From contig CACZCQ010000007.1 in the NCBI GenBank assembly GCA_902779765.1, positions 50,138-114,137 on the forward strand: 64,000 nucleotides of DNA. The letters run 5' to 3'. Both the position numbers and the translations under genes were made by a program. The notes below the pieces were generated by a model. The model had not been told where the DNA came from, did no database searches, and saw nothing but the letters and a program-made list of their open reading frames with translations. The DNA comes from an uncultured Bacteroidia bacterium. GTDB taxonomy: Bacteria > Bacteroidota > Bacteroidia > Bacteroidales > UBA932. Below are positions 18,121 through 25,132 of the stretch, piece after piece (position 1 is the first letter of the stretch; each line of letters starts with the position of its first letter).

Positions 18121-19086
18121 CTATTTCCTGTATAATGCAAATATCGCCGAGCCCGATCCGGACATGGCGGCATAGACTGCGCCGCTGTCGTAAAGGGACT
18201 GCTTGACGGCAGCCAATTCAGGATGCTTCCTGAAAACCGTAGCCTCGAAGTCATTCACCACCAATTCCTTCCATTCCTCCACCGGCTGCAATAAAGCATT
18301 CTTCAATCCAGTCGGAGGGACTACTGATGCCTTGGACGCCTCGCTTCGCTCGGCCCCACCGCTCGCTTCACTTCGTTCCGCTCCGGTCCCCCCTCTTAAC
18401 GTGCCGAGGGTGGCAGTGTCCCGGGCATCAGTAGTCCCTTCGACAGAATCTCGGGGAATGATACCATCGTAAGCCTCCTTGGTGGAGACGGATATGCCCT
18501 CGGGGACGAGGACCTTGACCTCGTAGCCGGAAAGGTCCAGATCGAAGGGTTCCAGGATTTCCCCGCGGCCTGTTCCGAACATCGGCCTGTTCCAGATGAA
18601 GAAAGCGCAGTCGCTGCCGAGCCTGGAAGCATATTCGGAAAGCTTCCCGTCCGAAAGTCCGAGGCAGCAAAGCTCATTGAGAGCCTTGAGCGTGAATGCC
18701 GCATCAGCCGATCCACCTCCGAGTCCTGCTCCCACCGGAGCCTTCTTTTCAAGGAATATCTTGACGGGAGGCAATTTGAAATCCTCGGCAAGCAGGTAGT
18801 ATGCTTTGGCACAGAGATCCTTTAGCGGATCCCAGTCTATCCCCTCTTCCCGGGCGATTGTGACCATCAGTTTCCCGTCCTCGGAAATGCCCTGGACCGG
18901 ATTATCACCGTATCTGGCAAAAAGGGCCGATGAAGTACGGCTGTAGTCGTCGCCGGAGATGACTTCCAGAGTGTCGCCGAACTCATGGCACGGGACGAAG
19001 AGCGTCTCGATGTCATGGTATCCGTCGGGCCGCTTGCGGATCACGTTCAGCCCGAAGTTCAGCTTCACATTTGTCCGGAGGATCAT
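18121..19086 (-). CDS. ispE: 4-diphosphocytidyl-2-C-methyl-D-erythritol kinase with an inserted repeat element
   Basis: Phosphorylates CDP-methylerythritol in the non-mevalonate isoprenoid pathway (cytoplasm). GHMP-kinase motifs: KLNFGLNVIRKRPDGYHDIE, the ATP loop PVGAGLGGGSADAAF, and the C-terminal SGSGSAIFAL. The protein is 321 residues, about 45 longer than usual. The excess is residues about 215-259, between GIIPRDSVEG and NALLQPVEEWKEL, where family members have a short loop. That stretch (LGTLRGGTGAERSEASGG and similar) is encoded by repeat copy A and is Gly/Ser/Glu/Arg-rich. All catalytic motifs lie outside it, so the enzyme may still work. The start overlaps the sufD stop by 4 bases. 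Confidence 0.93.
   Translation of the reverse strand: MILRTNVKLNFGLNVIRKRPDGYHDIETLFVPCHEFGDTLEVISGDDYSRTSSALFARYGDNPVQGISEDGKLMVTIAREEGIDWDPLKDLCAKAYYLLAEDFKLPPVKIFLEKKAPVGAGLGGGSADAAFTLKALNELCCLGLSDGKLSEYASRLGSDCAFFIWNRPMFGTGRGEILEPFDLDLSGYEVKVLVPEGISVSTKEAYDGIIPRDSVEGTTDARDTATLGTLRGGTGAERSEASGGAERSEASKASVVPPTGLKNALLQPVEEWKELVVNDFEATVFRKHPELAAVKQSLYDSGAVYAAMSGSGSAIFALYRK
18311..18444 (-). repeat. In-frame palindromic coding element, copy A (in ispE)
   Basis: 134 bp. On the minus strand: a 21-bp arm (18444-18424), 3-base spacer, 87-bp core (18420-18334), 2-base spacer, and the arm's inverted copy (18331-18311, 20/21 complementary). The core matches the core of copy B in queH at 83 of 87 positions by eye. 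Beyond the arms the complementarity stops at once on both sides. The core has one open frame on each strand; the one used encodes DTATLGTLRGGTGAERSEAS and a second AERSEAS unit. The arms bear no resemblance to those of copy B. Confidence 0.9.
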
Positions 19087-19703
19087 AAGGCTAAAGAACG
19101 GATGGCTTCTTCAATCCTCTGTACCAGGGCCTCATCTTCGATTCCATCCAGCACCGGAGCCACGAACGAAATCATCTGCAGCACCTTGGCCTCGTCCTCG
19201 GGGATGCCCCTGGACCTCATGTAGAACTGCTCGTCCTCATTGAGTTTTCCTACCGTCGCTCCGTGGGAACACTTGACGTCATCGGCATAGATTTCCAGCT
19301 GGGGTTTGGTATTCACGGAAGCCTCTTCGGTCAGGACTATGTTATGGTTCTCCTGATAGGCTTCGGTCTGCTGGGCATCAGGTGCGACTATGATCTTTCC
19401 GAAGAAAGCGCATTTGGCCGAACCGGAGGCGATGCCGTTGAAAAGCTGGCGGGAAGTACATCCTCCGACACGATGATTCATCGTGATTTCGAAGGTTACC
19501 TCATCGGTAGCTGAACTGAGATAAAGTCCCTTGAGGTTCACCTCGGCACCGGGACCTGTCAGGTCCACGGTCAGCGGAATCCTCGCGGAGATACCAGGAA
19601 ACACCAGGATCGTGACATCCAAGGACGTCCCGGCCTCCACCACGAATGATGAAGGTATCTCCTGTCCGGCCAGGTAGACCTTTTTAGAACTGCTCGAAGC
19701 CAT
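19083..19703 (-). CDS. sufD: Short SufD-family Fe-S assembly protein
   Basis: 206 residues from ATG 19703 (MASSSSKKVY), overlapping sufC by 20 bases; an earlier in-frame ATG at 19721 is possible. SufD, with SufB and SufC, forms the scaffold on which Fe-S clusters are built. The C-terminal beta-helix core is plain: VNTKPQLEIYADDVKCSHGA with the conserved His, then LNEDEQFYMRSRGI. SufD proteins are usually about 400-450 residues; here the N-terminal half is absent, and no separate gene for it is seen nearby. The remaining part contains the SufB-contacting region. There is no sign of a frameshift, and the preceding bases are occupied by sufC, so it appears to be a stable short form. Confidence 0.88.
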   Translation of the reverse strand: MASSSSKKVYLAGQEIPSSFVVEAGTSLDVTILVFPGISARIPLTVDLTGPGAEVNLKGLYLSSATDEVTFEITMNHRVGGCTSRQLFNGIASGSAKCAFFGKIIVAPDAQQTEAYQENHNIVLTEEASVNTKPQLEIYADDVKCSHGATVGKLNEDEQFYMRSRGIPEDEAKVLQMISFVAPVLDGIEDEALVQRIEEAIRSLAL

Positions 19704-20430
19704 CTTTTTCGATTTTGTCAATCAGTTCCCTGCCACCGTCTGCCACGATTCGACCGGCTTTCAGCACATGGACGGCGTCCGGCCTGACATATTCCAGAAG
19801 CTTCTGGTAATGGGTTATGACTATCGCCGACTTTTCGGGAGTATGGAGGGCGTTGACACCGTCTGCCACTATCTTCAGGGCATCCACGTCCAGTCCGCTG
19901 TCGGTCTCGTCCAGGATGGCGAGCACAGGATCGAGCATTGCCATCTGGAATATCTCGTTGCGCTTTTTCTCTCCTCCGGAAAAGCCCACGTTGACCTCCC
20001 TCTTCGCGAACTCGGGCTTCATCTGTACAAGGGCCATCTTCTCCTTCATGAGTTTCAGGAAGTCGCTTCCCTTGACGGGCTCGAGACCTTCAGCCTTGCG
20101 TTTGGAATTGATGGCCGTCTTCATGAAATTGGTTATCGTGACACCCGGTATCTCTATCGGATACTGGAAAGACAGGAATATACCTGCCCAAGCCCTTTCC
20201 TCCGGTTTCATCTCCAGAAGGTCCCTGCCCATGAACTCGATGGTGCCTGCGGTAACCTCATATCCGGGCTTTCCTGTAAGGATGGCGGAAAGAGTGCTCT
20301 TGCCGGCCCCGTTGGGTCCCATTATGGCGTGGATTTCTCCCCTTCCGATCTCGAGGTCGATTCCCTTCAGGATCTCCTTGTCACCTATTCCGGCGTGCAA
20401 GCCGCTTATTTTCAATAATATCTCAGACAT
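19684..20430 (-). CDS. sufC: SufC Fe-S assembly ATPase
   Basis: 248 residues from ATG 20430 (MSEILLKISGLHAGIGD); upstream in-frame codons belong to the pnuC tail. ABC-type ATPase that powers the SufBCD scaffold but does not move a substrate across a membrane. Seen: Walker A GPNGAGKST, the SufC-type signature GFSGGEKKRNEI, Walker B AILDETDSGLDVDAL, and the switch His in VITHYQKLLEYV. Length is normal. The gene lies 8 bases after the pnuC stop and overlaps sufD, so all four genes of the unit are likely translated from one message. Confidence 0.96.
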   Translation of the reverse strand: MSEILLKISGLHAGIGDKEILKGIDLEIGRGEIHAIMGPNGAGKSTLSAILTGKPGYEVTAGTIEFMGRDLLEMKPEERAWAGIFLSFQYPIEIPGVTITNFMKTAINSKRKAEGLEPVKGSDFLKLMKEKMALVQMKPEFAKREVNVGFSGGEKKRNEIFQMAMLDPVLAILDETDSGLDVDALKIVADGVNALHTPEKSAIVITHYQKLLEYVRPDAVHVLKAGRIVADGGRELIDKIEKDGFEQF

Positions 20431-20438
20431 TTCCTTCG

Positions 20439-21101
20439 TTATTTCCCGTCTCTGTAAAGTTTGAACCAAGTCCAGAGGGACCATATTCCATTTATCAGGT
20501 AGAGAGCGCTGACAATAGGCATGAATACGAGCCCTGCGCTCAGGTATAGAGTAATGTTAGCCGCGTTGACCACCAGCCACACGATCCAGCAGTCCCATTT
20601 CTTCTGTGCAGACAGGAACTGTGCAAGCAGGGTGAGCATCAGCACGAATGAATCCAGCCATGGTGTAGGATCCGGACTGAAGGTTCCGACTCCCCATCTG
20701 GTCCCAAGCTGGCTGAGGACATATCCCCAGACAGCACCGGCGGTAACGACGACGGTCAGCGCGATGCACCAGCCCCTCATGTCCAGCCTGCTGACCTTCA
20801 AGGCGGAGGCATCCTGGGAACTCCTTTCGTCTTCCTTGGGATGGGTCCATCTCCAATGGCCGAAGGCATTGATCGCAAAGGCTATCGGCTGAAGCAGCAT
20901 CGCCGAATAAAGGTGCCTCTGCCAGAACAGGATGAACAACAAGATATTGTACAGGTAACCCACCCAGAAATTGTACTTGTTGTTGCGGCCCGCCATGACC
21001 ACGCAGGTCAATCCGGCGATGACACCGAACAACTCCAGCCAGCTTACTCCGGCGCCTCCCAACGTAAAGGCTATATTGTTTATATCGAAAATATTCATCA
21101 T
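20439..21101 (-). CDS. pnuC: PnuC-family nicotinamide riboside transporter
   Basis: 220 residues, about seven hydrophobic helices. PnuC proteins facilitate uptake of nicotinamide riboside (or related vitamins) across the inner membrane. Family motifs: [20 protein letters not shown] near helix 2 and [19 protein letters not shown] with [19 protein letters not shown] near the end. The start codon overlaps the sufB stop (ATGATGA), and sufC begins 8 bases after its stop, so pnuC is embedded in the suf operon. PnuC paralogues can carry thiamine or riboflavin; no thiamine riboswitch is visible. A nicotinamide riboside substrate is the default inference. Confidence 0.88.
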   Translation of the reverse strand: MMNIFDINNIAFTLGGAGVSWLELFGVIAGLTCVVMAGRNNKYNFWVGYLYNILLFILFWQRHLYSAMLLQPIAFAINAFGHWRWTHPKEDERSSQDASALKVSRLDMRGWCIALTVVVTAGAVWGYVLSQLGTRWGVGTFSPDPTPWLDSFVLMLTLLAQFLSAQKKWDCWIVWLVVNAANITLYLSAGLVFMPIVSALYLINGIWSLWTWFKLYRDGK

Positions 21102-22546
21102 CCAATCGATCCTTCAAGTGAAACCTGCAACAATTTGGTTGCTTCCACGGCGAACTCCATCGGAAGCCTGGAGAGAACTTCGTGCGCGTAGCCGTTGACG
21201 ATAAGGCCTACTGCATCTTCCGGATCAAGGCCCCTCTGGTTGCAATAGAACAACTGCTCGTCGCTGATCTTCGAGGTCGTGGCCTCGTGTTCGACAATCG
21301 CCGTGGGATTATGACTCTGGATATCAGGGAATGTGTGGGCTCCGCACTTGGAACCGATCAGAAGGCTGTCGCACTGGGAATAATTCCTTGCCCCTACCGC
21401 GCCGGAATTCATCCGGACCAAACCCCGGTAGCTGTTCTGGCTGTGGCCGGCCGAGATTCCCTTGCTCACGATGCGGCTCTTGGTTCCGCGTCCGATATGG
21501 ATCATCTTGGTTCCGGTGTCTGCCTGCTGGTAGTTGTTGGTCACCGCCACGGAATAGAACTCTGAAGAAGAATAATCCCCTTTCAGGATGGTGGAGGGAT
21601 ATTTCCACGTTACCGCGGAACCCGTCTCCACCTGGGTCCAGCTCAAGTGCGCTCCGCTGCCCTTGCATATTCCCCTCTTCGTCACCAGGTTAAGGATTCC
21701 GCCACGGCCCTGGGCGTCTCCCGGATACCAGTTCTGAACGGTCGAGTACTTGACATCAGCATCCTTCTCGACCACTATCTCCACCACGGCAGCATGGAGC
21801 TGGTTCTCATCGCGCATAGGGGCGGTGCAGCCTTCCATATAGCTCAGCGTGGATCCTTCCTCGGCAACTATCAGGGTCCTTTCGAACTGGCCGGTGCCGG
21901 CGGCATTGATCCGGAAATAGCTGGAAAGGTCCATCGGGCATTTCACGCCCTTTGGAATATAGCAGAAACTGCCGTCGCTGAATACTGCCGAATTGAGTGC
22001 GGCGAAGAAGTTGTCCCCTACGGGCACTACACTGGCGAGGTATTTCCTTACAAGGTCGGGGTGCTCCCGCACCGCTTCTGAGAAACTGCAGAAGATTATG
22101 CCTTTCTCCGCCAGAGAAGCCCTGAAAGTGGTAGCGACCGAAACGGAATCGAAGACAGCATCCACGGCAACCACACCCGCCAGGGCCTCGCGCTCACGGA
22201 CGGGTATTCCCAGTTTCTCGAAAGTCTCCTCCAGTTTCGGATCTATCTCCTTCGGCCTTTCGGAATCTTTCTTAGGTGCGGCGTAGTAGATAATGTCCTG
22301 GAAGTCGATTTCAGGAAGCTCGAGATGTCCCCATCGCGGCATCTCCATCTTCTGCCACTTCCTGAAAGCATCCAGTCGGAATTCCAGCAGCCAGTCAGGT
22401 TCATCCTTGAGGGTCGATATCATGCGTATGATATCCTCGTTCAGGCCCTTGGGAATGAAATCCTGCCGGATGTCCGTCACGAAACCCTCCTTGTATTCCT
22501 GACTGGTTATACCTTCTATTATCTTGTCTTCTTCTTTCTGGTCCAT
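21098..22546 (-). CDS. sufB: SufB Fe-S cluster scaffold protein
   Basis: 482 residues, normal length. SufB is the main scaffold subunit on which the nascent Fe-S cluster is built, in complex with SufC and SufD. Seen: [59 protein letters not shown] and the C-terminal [18 protein letters not shown]. First gene of the leftward suf unit; a promoter-like box lies 31 bases upstream. No SufS desulfurase or SufE/SufU follows within the unit, where Bacteroidota often carry sufS after sufD; here ispE takes that place. Confidence 0.96.
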   Translation of the reverse strand: MDQKEEDKIIEGITSQEYKEGFVTDIRQDFIPKGLNEDIIRMISTLKDEPDWLLEFRLDAFRKWQKMEMPRWGHLELPEIDFQDIIYYAAPKKDSERPKEIDPKLEETFEKLGIPVREREALAGVVAVDAVFDSVSVATTFRASLAEKGIIFCSFSEAVREHPDLVRKYLASVVPVGDNFFAALNSAVFSDGSFCYIPKGVKCPMDLSSYFRINAAGTGQFERTLIVAEEGSTLSYMEGCTAPMRDENQLHAAVVEIVVEKDADVKYSTVQNWYPGDAQGRGGILNLVTKRGICKGSGAHLSWTQVETGSAVTWKYPSTILKGDYSSSEFYSVAVTNNYQQADTGTKMIHIGRGTKSRIVSKGISAGHSQNSYRGLVRMNSGAVGARNYSQCDSLLIGSKCGAHTFPDIQSHNPTAIVEHEATTSKISDEQLFYCNQRGLDPEDAVGLIVNGYAHEVLSRLPMEFAVEATKLLQVSLEGSIG

Positions 22547-22576
22547 CGTAAATAATCCGGCTCACGGCCGGTAATG

Positions 22577-22584
22577 CAAAGATA
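22577..22584 (-). promoter_or_regulatory. -7 box for the suf operon
   Basis: On the minus strand TATCTTTG matches TAnnTTTG and ends 30 bases before the sufB ATG. It lies back to back with the aroC promoter box in a 121-base divergent spacer. Confidence 0.55.
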
Positions 22585-22608
22585 ATCTATTTGTGACAAG
22601 CTTGAAAA

Positions 22609-22641
22609 TTTGCCACATAATTACAGAAAAGGTTATCTTTG
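22609..22641 (+). promoter_or_regulatory. -33/-7 promoter upstream of aroC
   Basis: TTTG at 22609-22612 and TATCTTTG at 22634-22641, separated by 21 bases: close to the Bacteroidota TTTG-N19-21-TAnnTTTG layout. The aroC ATG follows 26 bases later. This is the most complete promoter I see in the window. Confidence 0.6.
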
Positions 22642-22667
22642 TTATTGACGCAATTATTTCAGGGAAT

Positions 22668-23485
22668 ATGAATACGTTCGGAAGGAAATTCAGGGTACAG
22701 GTATTCGGCGAATCGCACGGCGAAGCCATCGGTGTCGTCATCGACGGGGTCAAGGCAGGCATGCCCCTGTGCAAGGAAGATTTCATGGAGGACATCCTCC
22801 GCCGCAAGAGCGGAGCCAAGGGATTCAGGAATATGAATACCCGGTCAGGAGATTATGATTCCCTGAAGGATGTCCCCCGTCCAGGGCACGCGGACTACAC
22901 CGCTGCCGTCAAGTTCGAAGGCTTCAACGATCCTCGTGGCGGCGGTCATTTCTCTGGGAGGATGACCCTGCCCGTAGTTGCCGCCGGAGTCATCGCAAAG
23001 AAACAGTGCGGATTCGCCTTTTCAGCCTGCCTGAAAGAGATAGGCGGCGAAAAGGACAGGGAAAAATGGCCGGACCTCCTCGCCATGACAGCCCGTGAGG
23101 GAGATTCACTTGGAGGAATTGTAGAGTGCCGGATTGACGGTGTTCCGGCAGGACTCGGCAATCCTTTCTTCGATTCGGTCGAATCCTTGATATCCCATGC
23201 CGTATTCTCCATCCCGGGAGTCCGTGGAATAGAATTCGGAGACGGTTTCGAGGCGGCCCGGATGAAGGGCTCCGAGCATAATGATGCATTCCCTTTACTC
23301 CGATTGTGTTCCGTGTGGCATTCAAGCCAACATCCAGCATCGCCAAGACCCAGAATACCCTCAACATAAAGACCGGAGAAACCGTCAGCCTCAACGTACC
23401 GGGCCGGCACGACGTCTGTTTCGCCCTGCGTACTCCGGTTATCGTAGAAGCAATGGCGGCCATAGTCCTGGCCGATCTGACCTAA
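22668..23485 (+). pseudogene. aroC: Chorismate synthase gene with three missing segments, one out of frame
   Basis: The product family converts EPSP to chorismate (FMN-dependent). The start MNTFGRKFRVQVFGESHGEA and HFSGRMTLPVVAAGVIAKK are typical. Three conserved stretches are absent compared with family members: about 30 residues between RRKSGAKG and FRNMNTRSGDY (normally the TTxRKE...SG.F.G.TTG segment); about 20-27 residues after SACLKEIGG (a region that varies in length); and about 20-25 residues after GSEHNDAF, where the NxxGGI.GGI.NG loop should be. The third gap also shifts the frame: the remainder (PFTPIVFRVAFKPTSSI ... VEAMAAIVLADLT) is read in another frame and ends at 23485. Read in the first frame, the protein stops at 23369. 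The remaining codons are undamaged, implying a recent event or an assembly fault. Confidence 0.85.
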
Positions 23486-23535
23486 CCGTTCGAAGGATTG
23501 GGCCGTGAGATGTAACTGATTTATTAATTAAGTGA

Positions 23536-23561
23536 CAGTAAGTTGCGTCTCACGCTTACTG
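23536..23561. terminator. Possible hairpin between convergent aroC and trpB
   Basis: CAGTAAG (23536-23542) and CTTACTG (23555-23561) form a 7-bp stem with a 12-base loop. A second inverted pair, CGTGAGA (23504-23510) and TCTCACG (23548-23554), competes with it. There is no clear T-run, and the hairpin overlaps the last codons of trpB. A bidirectional terminator is possible but weakly supported. Confidence 0.25.
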
Positions 23562-24923
23562 CTGGTTCAAAGCGTCTGCGGACTTGATGTATTTGGCCAG
23601 ATCTTCGTCAGAGACATGGTAGTTGCTCATCTCACCGGAGAAGTACTGGTCATATGCACTCATATCCACGAATCCGTGACCTGAGAGGTTGAAGAGTATG
23701 GTCTTGGCCTCGCCGGTTTCCTTGCACTTGAGAGCCTCGTTGACAGTGGCGGCAATTGCGTGGCAGGATTCAGGAGCGGGGATAATTCCTTCTGTCTGGG
23801 CAAACAGCACACCTGCCTTGAATGAATCGAGCTGCTCGATATCGACTGCTTCCATGAAGCCGTCCTTCATAAGCTGGGACATGATGACACCGGCTCCGTG
23901 GTAGCGGAGACCTCCTGCGTGGATGGTCGCCGGCTTGAACGTATGGCCAAGGGTGTACATAGGGAGCAGAGGAGTGAGTCCGGACTCGTCGCCGAAATCA
24001 TATTCGAATTTTCCACGGGTCAGCTTCGGGCAGGAATACGGTTCCGCTGCAATGAAGCGGGTCTTCTTTCCTTCCTTGATGTTGTGACGCATGAACGGAT
24101 AGGCGATCCCGCTAAAGTTGGATCCGCCGCCGAAGCAGGCGATGACGATGTCGGGATATTCACCGGCAAGTTCCATCTGCTTCTCGGCCTCCAGACCGAT
24201 GATCGACTGGTGCAGGCAGACATGGTTGAGCACGGAGCCGAGCGTATATTTGCAGTTCGGGGTGGTGACAGCAAGCTCGATAGCCTCGGAGATGGCGCAG
24301 CCAAGGGAGCCCTGGTCATTGGGATTGACGGTAAGGATGTCCTTTCCGGCACGGGTTGACATGGAAGGAGAAGGGGTGATCGCAGCCCCGAAGGTCTGCA
24401 TGATCGAACGGCGGTAAGGCTTCTGGTTGTAGCTGACCTTCACCATGTACACGGCGCAGTCAAGTCCGAACTTCTTTGCCGCATAGCTCAGGGCACCTCC
24501 CCATTGTCCGGCACCGGTCTCCGTGGTGATGTTGGTGATTCCCTGCTTCTTGGCGTAATATGCCTGGGCAAGGGCGGAATTCAGCTTGTGGCTTCCGGCG
24601 GGAGATACGCTCTCATTCTTGAAATAGATATGGGCAGGGGTGCCAAGGGCCTCCTCAAGTTCATAAGCCCTCACGAGCGGAGTACAGCGGTAAGCGGCAT
24701 ACTGCTCACGCACTTCTTCGGGGATAGGGATCCACTCGTCGGTCTGGTTGAGTTCCTGGTCGGCGCACTCCTTACAGAAGATAGGATAAAGGTCCTCCGG
24801 GCTCAGAGGCTGACGTGTTCCGGGATGAAGGAAAGGCAGGGGCTTGTTGGGCATGATTGCCTGGATGTTGAAAAAATGCGTAGGAATCTCCGATTCCGGT
24901 AGCAAGAACTTTTTCTGTCTCAT
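23556..24923 (-). CDS. trpB: Tryptophan synthase beta chain, TrpB2 type
   Basis: 455 residues. Joins indole and serine to give tryptophan using pyridoxal phosphate. Seen: NESVSPAGSHKLNSALAQAY with the PLP Lys, TETGAGQWGGALSYAAKKFG, the phosphate loop CFGGGSNFSGIA, and SGHGFVDMSAYDQY. The length (about 455 rather than about 395), the N-terminal extension and the active-site sequence place it in the TrpB2 branch, often found without TrpA; no trpA is seen here. The 5' leader carries a tryptophan attenuator, independent support for its role in tryptophan supply. The gene stands alone apart from the upstream sdhC. Confidence 0.95.
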   Translation of the reverse strand: MRQKKFLLPESEIPTHFFNIQAIMPNKPLPFLHPGTRQPLSPEDLYPIFCKECADQELNQTDEWIPIPEEVREQYAAYRCTPLVRAYELEEALGTPAHIYFKNESVSPAGSHKLNSALAQAYYAKKQGITNITTETGAGQWGGALSYAAKKFGLDCAVYMVKVSYNQKPYRRSIMQTFGAAITPSPSMSTRAGKDILTVNPNDQGSLGCAISEAIELAVTTPNCKYTLGSVLNHVCLHQSIIGLEAEKQMELAGEYPDIVIACFGGGSNFSGIAYPFMRHNIKEGKKTRFIAAEPYSCPKLTRGKFEYDFGDESGLTPLLPMYTLGHTFKPATIHAGGLRYHGAGVIMSQLMKDGFMEAVDIEQLDSFKAGVLFAQTEGIIPAPESCHAIAATVNEALKCKETGEAKTILFNLSGHGFVDMSAYDQYFSGEMSNYHVSDEDLAKYIKSADALNQQ

Positions 24924-24966
24924 TGCTGTTCGTTGTTATTGGGTTAATAATTAATAATTGTCACAT

Positions 24967-25058
24967 AAAAAAGGTGGCGCGCTGTAAGTCAGCGTGCCAC
25001 CTGTATCTTGCTTTAATGGTAACTACGACGGACGACTTACAGCCTTTCAACTGCAAGT
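24967..25058 (-). promoter_or_regulatory. Tryptophan attenuator (terminator/antiterminator) before trpB
   Basis: On the RNA-like minus strand: segment 1 ACUUGCAG (25058-25051) can pair with segment 2 CUGUAAGU, a perfect 8 bp counting G-U. Segment 2 GCUGUAAGUC (25043-25034) is exactly complementary over 10 bases to segment 3 GACUUACAGC (24990-24981). Segments 3 and 4 form the terminator: GGUGGCACGCUG (25001-24990), a 5-base loop and CAGCGCGCCACC (24984-24973), 12 positions with one A-C mismatch, followed by six U (24972-24967). The leader's stop codon (25049-25047) sits 3 bases before segment 2, so a ribosome finishing the peptide would mask segment 2 and allow termination. One stalled at the Trp codons would leave 2:3 free. 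This is the classical ribosome-mediated layout. Confidence 0.88.
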
Positions 25059-25091
25059 GCGCCACCAGAAATTGTTGTTCGTAGTTCTCAT
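25047..25091 (-). CDS. trpL: Trp leader peptide with adjacent Trp codons
   Basis: A 14-codon reading frame, MRTTNNNFWWRTCS, with two neighbouring Trp codons (UGG UGG) at positions 9-10. Tandem codons for the rarest amino acid, followed within 15 bases by a stop and then the alternating hairpins, is the hallmark of trp leader peptides. It begins 41 bases after the sdhC stop and ends 123 bases before the trpB start. The encoded peptide has no expected function beyond timing the ribosome. Confidence 0.88.
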   Translation of the reverse strand: MRTTNNNFWWRTCS

Positions 25092-25132
25092 TCTATCGCA
25101 AATATGGATAAAAAATTTATAAAAACAAATAT

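Noticed and set aside
18311-18444. Copy A as an intein, intron or CRISPR-like repeat
   Set aside because: It is too short, has no splicing-domain residues or intron ends, and there is no spaced array of repeats.
22668-23485. Programmed frameshift or translational bypass in aroC
   Set aside because: Two more conserved segments are missing in frame, and no slippery site or bypass hairpin is seen at the junction; deletion or mis-assembly is simpler.
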